Shown: piece by piece, positions 56,653 to 64,000 of the stretch
Layout: every line of letters begins with the position of its first letter
Position numbering within the stretch: position 1 is the stretch's first letter
Origin: Deltaproteobacteria bacterium GWA2_38_16
GTDB lineage: Bacteria > Bdellovibrionota > JACOXK01 > 2-02-FULL-40-11
NCBI GenBank assembly: GCA_001797335.1
Contig: MGPE01000006.1
Coordinates: forward strand, 187,342 to 251,341
Length of the DNA: 64,000 bases
Direction: 5' to 3'
Translations under genes and position numbers: made by a program
The notes under the pieces: generated by a model
The model's database searches: none
Seen by the model: the letters and a program-made list of their open reading frames with translations, nothing else
What the model was told of the DNA's origin: nothing

Positions 56653-59397
56653 ATGGAAAAACAGTTTCTTATCATACAGGGATTGCGCCAGAATAATCTT
56701 AAAAATCTAGACCTCAATATCCCTCATGGAGAGCTCACGGTTATTACCGGTCCCTCTGGATCTGGAAAATCATCCCTGGCGTTTGACACCATTTTTGCTG
56801 AAGGGCAAAGACTCTACATTGAATCCCTGTCTACCTATGCACGCCAATTTTTGGAACGCGTCCAACGCCCCAATGTTGATTTAATTAAAAATATTTCTCC
56901 CACCATTGCCATTGAACAAAAAAATTCTGTTAAAAATTCCAGATCAACCGTGGGAACGTCTACTGAAATTTATGATTATTTAAGACTTTTATTTTCAAAA
57001 ATCGGAAAAATTGAATGCCCCCGCTGCACCATTCCTATTAAAAAAGATACAGTTTCTTCTATGGTTGATTTTGTGCTGAAGCATTTATCAGGACAAAAAA
57101 TTCTTATTTTAGCCCCTTTTTCTTTAGCCCAGATTCAAAAAGAACCTTTCATTAAATACCTTTTAAAAAAGGGATTCACTCGCATACTTTTAAATAATAA
57201 AATTTGTGATTTAAATTCTGAAATTTCTATTGATAAAGAAAAAGAATTGCTCATCGTTCTAGATCGCCTCATCGTCAAACCTGACATTAAAGCAGAACTG
57301 ACCGATTCTTTAGAAATTACATATCAAGAAGCCAAAGGGCGCGCCTCAATTCAAGATGAAAAAGGGGCCTTCCATAAATTTTCTCTAAGACTTTGCTGCA
57401 GCCAATGTGATTTAAAATTTCCAGACATTCTTCCTTCTTTTTTCTCCTTTAATAACCCTTATGGGGCTTGTTCTCACTGTCACGGTTTTGGAAATAATCT
57501 ATTAATTGATGAAGAGCTTGTGGTCCCCAATAACACCGTTAGCCTTGAGCAGGGCGCTATTGATCCTTGGACAAAACCTTCTTTAAAAAGATGGCACAAG
57601 CGCCTCCTAGAATTTTGCCAAAAAGAAAAAATTTCTATTGAAACCCCTTATAAAGATTTGGATTCCAAAGATCGAGAGAAGATCTTTAAAGGCACAAAAG
57701 GATTTAAAGGCGTTTTAGGATTTTTTAAACAGCTTGAAAAAAAGAAATATAAAATGTCGGTTCGGGTCTTTTTAAGTCGCTATAAAAGTGCTTTCACTTG
57801 CCCCATCTGCCAAGGAAAACGCTTAAGAGAAGAAACTAATTTTGTTAAAGTTCAGGGAAAAACCATTGCAGAACTTTTGTCTTTAACCGTTGAAAAATCT
57901 AAAAAATTTTTTGACTCTCTTGCGCTTTCTTCTTACGAGGCCGAAGTTTCAAAAGAAATTTTAAGACAATTAATAGCCCGCCTTACTTTTTTAAGCAAAG
58001 TAGGATTAGATTATCTAACGTTGGATCGCCTAACCAAAACCCTTTCAGGGGGAGAGGCTCAACGCATTAATGTCGCCAATCAATTAGGCGCAGCACTCAT
58101 GAAAACAACCTATGTTCTTGATGAGCCTAGCATTGGCCTTCATCCAAGAGACAATAAGCGGCTTGTCTCTCTTTTAAAAAATCTACGAGATTTGGGAAAT
58201 ACCGTCATTGTAGTTGAACATGAGCCCGATATTATTCGAAACGCAGATTATATTATAGAACTAGGCCCGAAAGGAGGAGAAGCCGGCGGAGAACTCATGT
58301 ATCAAGGAAGTTTTTCTCAGTTTTTAAAACAAAATACCCTTACCTCTTCTTATCTCACTCAAAAAGAAGCCATTGCCATTCCCAATCAACGACGAAAAGG
58401 CAAGGGACACACCTTAAAACTATTGGGGGTTACTCACCACAACTTAAAATCGGTCGATCTTATTCTTCCCCTTCATCAGTTTGTCTGCATTACCGGCGTT
58501 TCTGGATCTGGAAAAAGTTCCTTAATTCATGACACGCTTTACAATGCCTTGGCCAGAATTTTAAAAATTGAAAATAATAAAATTGGCCGATTTAAAACAA
58601 TTTCTGGTTTTAATCACATTCAAAGCCTTCGTCTTTTGGATCAAGAACCCATTGGAAAAAGCTCACGATCTAATCCCATTACTTATATGAAAGGGTATGA
58701 TGAAATTCGAAAACTCTTTGCTCAAATTCCAGAAAGTAAAAAAATGGGCCTTATGGCTTCTTCTTTTTCTTTTAATATGAAAGGGGGACGGTGCGAACAT
58801 TGCGAAGGAAGTGGATTTCAAAAATTAGAAATGCATTTTTTAGCAGACCTTTATTTAACCTGCGACTATTGCATCGGGAAAAAATTTAAAAAAGAAATTT
58901 TAAGCATCAAATTCAAAAATAAAAATATTGATGACGTCTTATCCTTAACGATTGATGAAGCTTCTACATTCTTTATTACCCATCCTCACCTTCGACAAAA
59001 ACTTAAAATTTTACAAGAAGTTGGGTTAGGATATTTAAAACTGGGACAACCTGCGCCCACTCTTTCTGGTGGAGAAGCTCAACGTCTTAAAATTGCCAAA
59101 GAACTTTCTTTTGAAACCAAAGAGGGTCTTTATATTTTAGATGAACCCACAACAGGGCTTCATCCAGATGATATTAAAAAATTACTCAGTGTTTTAAATC
59201 GTCTGGTTGATCAAGGAAATACAGTTGTTGTCATCGAACACAATTTAGATGTCATTAAAACCGCAGATCACATTATTGACCTTGGCCCTGAAGGGGGCGA
59301 TCGAGGGGGTCAAATCATTGCCACAGGCACTCCCGAAGAACTTATCCACATCCCCCATTCTCACACCGGCCAATATCTTAAAAAGGTACTTACTTAA
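56653..59397 (+). CDS. uvrA: UvrABC system protein A
   Basis: GPSGSGKSSLAFDTIFAEGQRLYIESLSTYARQFL, two Zn-finger regions, TLSGGEAQRI. Confidence 0.96.
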   Translation: MEKQFLIIQGLRQNNLKNLDLNIPHGELTVITGPSGSGKSSLAFDTIFAEGQRLYIESLSTYARQFLERVQRPNVDLIKNISPTIAIEQKNSVKNSRSTVGTSTEIYDYLRLLFSKIGKIECPRCTIPIKKDTVSSMVDFVLKHLSGQKILILAPFSLAQIQKEPFIKYLLKKGFTRILLNNKICDLNSEISIDKEKELLIVLDRLIVKPDIKAELTDSLEITYQEAKGRASIQDEKGAFHKFSLRLCCSQCDLKFPDILPSFFSFNNPYGACSHCHGFGNNLLIDEELVVPNNTVSLEQGAIDPWTKPSLKRWHKRLLEFCQKEKISIETPYKDLDSKDREKIFKGTKGFKGVLGFFKQLEKKKYKMSVRVFLSRYKSAFTCPICQGKRLREETNFVKVQGKTIAELLSLTVEKSKKFFDSLALSSYEAEVSKEILRQLIARLTFLSKVGLDYLTLDRLTKTLSGGEAQRINVANQLGAALMKTTYVLDEPSIGLHPRDNKRLVSLLKNLRDLGNTVIVVEHEPDIIRNADYIIELGPKGGEAGGELMYQGSFSQFLKQNTLTSSYLTQKEAIAIPNQRRKGKGHTLKLLGVTHHNLKSVDLILPLHQFVCITGVSGSGKSSLIHDTLYNALARILKIENNKIGRFKTISGFNHIQSLRLLDQEPIGKSSRSNPITYMKGYDEIRKLFAQIPESKKMGLMASSFSFNMKGGRCEHCEGSGFQKLEMHFLADLYLTCDYCIGKKFKKEILSIKFKNKNIDDVLSLTIDEASTFFITHPHLRQKLKILQEVGLGYLKLGQPAPTLSGGEAQRLKIAKELSFETKEGLYILDEPTTGLHPDDIKKLLSVLNRLVDQGNTVVVIEHNLDVIKTADHIIDLGPEGGDRGGQIIATGTPEELIHIPHSHTGQYLKKVLT

Positions 59398-59891
59398 TCG
59401 CATTCATCCTTAGCTTTTTTATTTTTATTAATGATAAATTGCTTTTCTTTTGTTTTTTCCTTCACAATGATTTCTATTGCTTCTTTCTGCCTTATTTCCC
59501 CTTCTTCAAGAGCAAAGTAAAGCTCTTGCTCCAATTGCCTGCGGGTAGCTTTCACTAGCACATGCTCTGGCCAAAGATTAATATCAGAGTTGCTTCCACC
59601 GATAGAGAGGGGAATAAAATGATCTATCGTATATCTGTGCCTGCAATCAGACGGAATCTTGTATTCATCATAAATTTTTTCCCGCCTATCCGAACTGACA
59701 TTACGTTGACAATAGGGGATATTTTCTTGATACTTATACGTTACAAAATCAGGATCCTGTATTGTGCAAAGATCTCCCTGTGTCCAGTTCGGATCAGGAA
59801 TTAAAGGAAACGAAAGAGCGAGGTTTGTACTTAAGAAAAAACCCACAACAAGAGAGGCTCTTACGACACTAACGACTATCTTATTTTTCAT
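59394..59891 (-). CDS. Exported HNH-type nuclease-like protein
   Basis: Signal peptide; CRHRYTIDHFIPLSIGGSNSDINLWPEH. Confidence 0.75.
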   Translation of the reverse strand: MKNKIVVSVVRASLVVGFFLSTNLALSFPLIPDPNWTQGDLCTIQDPDFVTYKYQENIPYCQRNVSSDRREKIYDEYKIPSDCRHRYTIDHFIPLSIGGSNSDINLWPEHVLVKATRRQLEQELYFALEEGEIRQKEAIEIIVKEKTKEKQFIINKNKKAKDECD

Positions 59892-60124
59892 TACTCCTCC
59901 TTAGTAAGCCATTTAGGGTGACTTGTAGAAACGCCGAACCATATTTTCGGCCTATAATTAAGAGTTACTCTATAACCCTAATATAATTAGAATTAACCTG
60001 TCAAGAATTTGGATTAAATTTTAGGAAAGATAAGATTTAAGCAATTCTTAAAAGCAGATAACTGGATTCCGTCGGAATGGACGGTTTTCCGTCCGCATTT
60101 TTCGCCATTTGAGCTCAAAACCCC

Positions 60125-60141
60125 TGGCACATGCTTTGCAT
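60125..60141 (+). promoter_or_regulatory. sigma54 (-24/-12) promoter in front of the DUF4258/YgiT pair
   Basis: TGGCACATGCTTTGCAT, matches TGGCAC-N5-TTGCAT; GG-N10-GC exact. Confidence 0.65.
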
Positions 60142-60156
60142 ATACATTTTTCTCAA

Positions 60157-60474
60157 ATGCAATTTGGCCTATATAAAATTAAACGTTTAATATTGAAGGG
60201 GAATTATAAATTTACAGATAAAGCCGAAACAGAAATGTACGCTACTAATATCACACGAACGGACGTCTTAGAAGCAATTGTAAACGCATTCAGCATTGAT
60301 AAAATCATGAAATCAATAAGTCCTGGGAAGACACACAGAGGTGAAAAAGTGTATGTAATCAAAGGAGTTACATACGACAACATTCCCATTTATACTAAGG
60401 GGGCAATCAAACAATTTAATGGAAGGGATATTCTTTATATTTTGATTTCTGCTAAGAGAGAAGGTATATTGTAA
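60157..60474 (+). CDS. DUF4258-type protein (MqsR-like toxin candidate)
   Basis: KLILKGNYKFTDKAETEMYATNITRTDVLEAI-type core, followed at 4 nt by YgiT-type zinc finger gene. Confidence 0.65.
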   Translation: MQFGLYKIKRLILKGNYKFTDKAETEMYATNITRTDVLEAIVNAFSIDKIMKSISPGKTHRGEKVYVIKGVTYDNIPIYTKGAIKQFNGRDILYILISAKREGIL

Positions 60475-60478
60475 TTAT

Positions 60479-60703
60479 ATGGCTAAACAACCCATTAAAT
60501 TAATCCAGTGCCCCATGTGTGACAGCACAAACATAAAATATATCGTTGAAGATCGCACCTATAAAAAGAATGGAAAAAAGATTATTGTTCCAGCCGTTCC
60601 TCGTGAAAAATGCTTTTCTTGTGGAGAACAATTTTTTGACCAAAATTCATTTGAGATCATTGAAGCCTTCTTTGAAAACACTAAAAAAACTGCGACAGGT
60701 TGA
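60479..60703 (+). CDS. YgiT-type zinc finger protein (MqsA N-domain-like), no HTH
   Basis: CPMCDSTNIKY...VPAVPREKCFSCGEQFFD. Confidence 0.78.
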   Translation: MAKQPIKLIQCPMCDSTNIKYIVEDRTYKKNGKKIIVPAVPREKCFSCGEQFFDQNSFEIIEAFFENTKKTATG

Positions 60704-60744
60704 TCTTTACCTTTCAACATATTAAGCGACTAATCCAACGCAGT

Positions 60745-61737
60745 TTAATTATGATTTTGGGAAATATATGTAGTAATTTTTTTAACTTCTTCGATGACGG
60801 AGGGGGTGAAACGACCCCCTATCCAAAAAAGATTTTTAAGGGTTGTTTTTTCCATTTCTTGAGGATCCGTTACCTCTAAAGGAAAAAGTTGGTCAATAAC
60901 TCCTATCTGCTCCCACTCTACTTGATTAAAAAACTGAGGCCATGCTTTTTGAATAAATCGTTTTCCAGCTCTTATTTTTTTTGCCACTTCCTCTGCATCC
61001 ACCAGTTCTTCTTCTTTTAAAAAGAAAAGCCATTGGGAAATTTGTTTTGTACCTTCTATTAAGGTGCTATCCACATTCGAAGGAAAAAATCCAACCCCAT
61101 TACTATCTAAAGAAAATAAAATATTTTGGTAATCACACACTTTTTCTTTTAAAATAAAATTAAGCTTTACCGCAGAAACCATTTTTTGTTTTCGGATCTT
61201 TTTTAAAAATCGAGGATGAAAATAATCCGTTCCCAGCATATGAGTTAACCCAGTAAAAGGAATAGCCGCCACAACCGCTTTGGCTTGCCACCCTTCTTTT
61301 CCACTTATTATTTTTTGAATGGTGTGATCTTGGATGGCACATTCTAAAATAGGAGTTGAAAGCTTAATCTCTACCGAAGAAAAACCAGCATTTAAAGAGG
61401 TAAAAACTTTTTCTATGCCTCCCCGAGGAAAAATAAAATCTTTAAAAAAGAAATATTTTTGCTCTGGACTTATTTCTTCTGGACTCACAGACACCCAATT
61501 CATTTTTCGAAGAGCAAGGGGTTCTTGATTAAAAATTTCAATATATGAAAGATCTAAGCTCAAGGTTTTAGAAAGTTCAGGCGTTAGAAGATTAAAACCA
61601 TAATCTAATCTACTTTTTCCGCCCAGTTTAGGATCTGCTTCGCACAGTAAAATAGAATATTTTTCTTTAGAAAGGAGAAACGCTGCCAGCTGTCCTGACA
61701 ACCCGCCTCCTATAATAGCAACGTCATAGAGTGACAT
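60745..61737 (-). CDS. NAD(P)/FAD-dependent amine-oxidase-like oxidoreductase
   Basis: DVAIIGGGLSGQLAAFLLSKEKYSILLCEA. Confidence 0.85.
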   Translation of the reverse strand: MSLYDVAIIGGGLSGQLAAFLLSKEKYSILLCEADPKLGGKSRLDYGFNLLTPELSKTLSLDLSYIEIFNQEPLALRKMNWVSVSPEEISPEQKYFFFKDFIFPRGGIEKVFTSLNAGFSSVEIKLSTPILECAIQDHTIQKIISGKEGWQAKAVVAAIPFTGLTHMLGTDYFHPRFLKKIRKQKMVSAVKLNFILKEKVCDYQNILFSLDSNGVGFFPSNVDSTLIEGTKQISQWLFFLKEEELVDAEEVAKKIRAGKRFIQKAWPQFFNQVEWEQIGVIDQLFPLEVTDPQEMEKTTLKNLFWIGGRFTPSVIEEVKKITTYISQNHN

Positions 61738-61759
61738 GATTTATCTTATATCAGGAAAT

Positions 61760-62101
61760 TTAAAATAAACGAAAAGAAATAATGAGCATGAAGAAATAAT
61801 TCAAAGCCCCTCCCACCGCAGAAATAAGAAGGGCAGAGGAATCTAAAATCTTAATCGCTGTCTCTACAGAATAATGATACACAGCCATAAGCATTCCACT
61901 AAATCCAAAAGGCATTAAAATAAAAACAGATAGATTGGCTAAATTTTTTTGATTTAATTTCACCCCTAAGACTTCCTGAGAAGCCAAGCCTTGAATCCCT
62001 TCTTGCAGCCATAAATGATAGCCACAAATCGCAAAAACAAGAAGCGATCCAATGACAATAATTCCTAATGAAATCAATGTAATAAGTCTTTTTTTAGCCA
62101 T
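61760..62101 (-). CDS. Small integral membrane protein
   Basis: Three hydrophobic segments; minus-strand promoter TTGTCA-N16-TATAAT upstream. Confidence 0.6.
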   Translation of the reverse strand: MAKKRLITLISLGIIVIGSLLVFAICGYHLWLQEGIQGLASQEVLGVKLNQKNLANLSVFILMPFGFSGMLMAVYHYSVETAIKILDSSALLISAVGGALNYFFMLIISFRLF

Positions 62102-62145
62102 AATAAACGTTCCACTTACTTTTAATTATACCATGTAGTCTGCCA

Positions 62146-62174
62146 TTGACAAGAAAGCCTAAAATCCCTATATA
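62146..62174 (+). promoter_or_regulatory. sigma70-type promoter for htpX
   Basis: TTGACA-N17-TATATA, 10 nt before ATG 62185. Confidence 0.55.
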
Positions 62175-62184
62175 TAAGAGCATT

Positions 62185-63036
62185 ATGTCAAATCATTTTA
62201 AAACAACGATTCTTTTAACGCTGCTTTCTGTTTTATTTATTTTCATTGGTCGCGCTTTAGGTGGACAACAAGGGATGGTCTTTGCCTTTCTTTTTGCCCT
62301 GGCCATGAATATTGGCTCCTACTGGTTTTCAGATAAAATTGTTCTGGCACTTTATCGAGCAAAACCCCTTGAAGAAGGACATGATATTCATTCCTTAGTC
62401 AGAGAACTGGCCCAAAGAGCCAAAATGCCCAGCCCAAAAGTGTATTGGATAAATTCTTATTCTCCCAATGCGTTTGCTACGGGACGAAATCCCACTCACG
62501 GGACCGTGGTTGTTTCTGAAGGACTTCTTCGCATTTTAAATACCGAAGAACTCAAAGGGGTTTTAGCCCATGAGATGAGTCATATTAAAAATCGAGATAC
62601 GCTCATTAGCGCTATTGCCGCAAGCATTGCTTCTGCTTTAGTAATGCTCGCCAATATGGCCAAATGGGCAGCTATTTTTGGGGGCATGAGACGAAATAAC
62701 GACGAAAGACAGGGTGGTGGTCTTGAACTCTTAGCCATGGCTATTGTTGCTCCCTTGGCTGCAACGCTCATTCAAATGGCCATCTCCAGATCAAGAGAAT
62801 TCCAAGCAGATGCCTCAGGGGCTCAAATGGCTGGTGGTCCCTATGGTCTTATTTCTGCTCTTCAAAAAATAGCAAAGGGAGCTCAACAAATGCCCATGGA
62901 ACACGCCACCCCTGCCACTTCTCATTTATTTATTATTAATCCTTTATCCGGCGGGACTTTATTGCAACTTTTTAGTACGCACCCTGCTTTAGAACAACGT
63001 ATTGAACGGCTTAGAAATTATAGACAATATGTCTGA
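62185..63036 (+). CDS. htpX: HtpX-family M48 membrane metalloprotease
   Basis: [35 protein letters not shown]. Confidence 0.94.
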   Translation: MSNHFKTTILLTLLSVLFIFIGRALGGQQGMVFAFLFALAMNIGSYWFSDKIVLALYRAKPLEEGHDIHSLVRELAQRAKMPSPKVYWINSYSPNAFATGRNPTHGTVVVSEGLLRILNTEELKGVLAHEMSHIKNRDTLISAIAASIASALVMLANMAKWAAIFGGMRRNNDERQGGGLELLAMAIVAPLAATLIQMAISRSREFQADASGAQMAGGPYGLISALQKIAKGAQQMPMEHATPATSHLFIINPLSGGTLLQLFSTHPALEQRIERLRNYRQYV

Positions 63037-63298
63037 TCTCGAACATCCTAGAACAATTGATTTTTCAACCTTCATTTTTTCTTTGGGTTCTGCGGCCCTT
63101 ATTCATTTAGGAGTCACTGCAAATCCTATGAATAATAAAATTGAAAAAAATTTAGAAGAAGCCAAACAAAACATAGATCTTTTGTCTTTGCTTCAAGAAA
63201 AAACCAAAGGCAATTTAACAACAGATGAAGAAAAATTGATTCATAATTTATTACATTCTTTGCGAATGCGTTATGTAGAGGAGACTCAAAAATCATGA
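63029..63298 (+). CDS. DUF1844-family protein
   Basis: [19 protein letters not shown]...[44 protein letters not shown]. Confidence 0.8.
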   Translation: MSDLEHPRTIDFSTFIFSLGSAALIHLGVTANPMNNKIEKNLEEAKQNIDLLSLLQEKTKGNLTTDEEKLIHNLLHSLRMRYVEETQKS

Positions 63299-64000
63299 AA
63301 AAAATTCTTATTATTACTTTTATTTTTTTAATGGGAGCTCTGGCTTCCTTTGCATATCTTTATCATAAAGGAAATTTAACTCCGCTCATCGCTAAATCTC
63401 CCATCTGGACTGAAAATGCCCCTCTCATTACTTCCCCCACTTCTAACGGATCTACGAATGTTGAAATTTTTGTAAACATCGCTGAGAAATTAAGACCAAC
63501 GGTAGTTAACATTCACACCACTCAAACCATTAAAGGAGGCGGCATATCCCCTTTTCAGGGATTTGAAGATGATGAATTTTTTAGACGATTTTTTGATGAC
63601 TTTTTTGGACAAAGAGGCATGCCCAAAAGTAAACCCAAAGATTTTAAACAACAAAATTTAGGATCTGGATTTATTATTAGTCGCGATGGCTACATTATTA
63701 CCAATAATCATGTCATTGAAAAAGCCGATGAAATTAAAGTAAAGCTCACCGAAGAATCTAAAGAAAGCTATACGGCTAAACTCATTGGAACCGATGCCAG
63801 AACCGACATTGCTCTTATTAAAATTGACCCCAAAGGAAAAGAATTACCCGTGGCTCCTTTGGGCGATTCTGATAAATTGAGAGTTGGCGAATGGGTAGCT
63901 GCCATTGGTCATCCTTTCGGTTATGGGCACACGGTTTCTCACGGTATTGTGAGTGCTAAAGAACGTCTTTTTGGAGATGGTGTCACGCATCCTTATAATG
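63295..64000 (+). CDS. DegP/HtrA-type serine protease (truncated by window end)
   Basis: LRPTVVNIHTT, GSGFIISRDGYIITNNHVIEKADEIKVKL, DIALIKID, AAIGHPFGYGHTVSHGIVSA. Confidence 0.9.
   Translation, partial: MKKILIITFIFLMGALASFAYLYHKGNLTPLIAKSPIWTENAPLITSPTSNGSTNVEIFVNIAEKLRPTVVNIHTTQTIKGGGISPFQGFEDDEFFRRFFDDFFGQRGMPKSKPKDFKQQNLGSGFIISRDGYIITNNHVIEKADEIKVKLTEESKESYTAKLIGTDARTDIALIKIDPKGKELPVAPLGDSDKLRVGEWVAAIGHPFGYGHTVSHGIVSAKERLFGDGVTHPYN

Overview
AT-rich chromosomal window from a Gram-negative bacterium. A TIGR02147-type protein, many Sec-secreted proteins and sigma54-type promoters suggest a Bdellovibrionota / former-Deltaproteobacteria-like lineage (inference only). The housekeeping backbone includes rpsI (3' end), coaX-birA-nadC, mnmH, dps, ubiB, rnr, tRNA-Leu(CAG), ppx, an M48 protease, cobA/btuR, the rpsB-tsf-pyrH-frr-uppS-cdsA-dxr-rseP-tsaB block, mreB, valS, uppP, uvrA, htpX and degP (5' end). 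An accessory island at about 33.5-40.1 kb and isolated loci carry several toxin-antitoxin-like modules: TumE/TumA, HTH-MNT/HEPN, AbiEii plus an XRE regulator, MazEF/PemK, and DUF4258/YgiT-type. Most notable observations: (i) an unannotated 19-codon Lys/His-only mini-ORF with a strong SD, followed by an intrinsic terminator that abuts the start codon of an M48 lipoprotein protease; (ii) a dispersed palindromic repeat inside and just upstream of coaX, encoding an in-frame peptide and flanking the 5' end of the gene as inverted arms; (iii) a DUF4286-like domain fused to a complete RNA-ligase domain, operonic with a DUF4143 ATPase; (iv) apparent AUU start codons for uppP and a DUF2279 paralog; (v) three good sigma54 promoters, one directly in front of a toxin-antitoxin-like pair; (vi) a subtilase with Ser in place of the catalytic Asp. 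All family calls come from reading motifs by eye; no searches were run.
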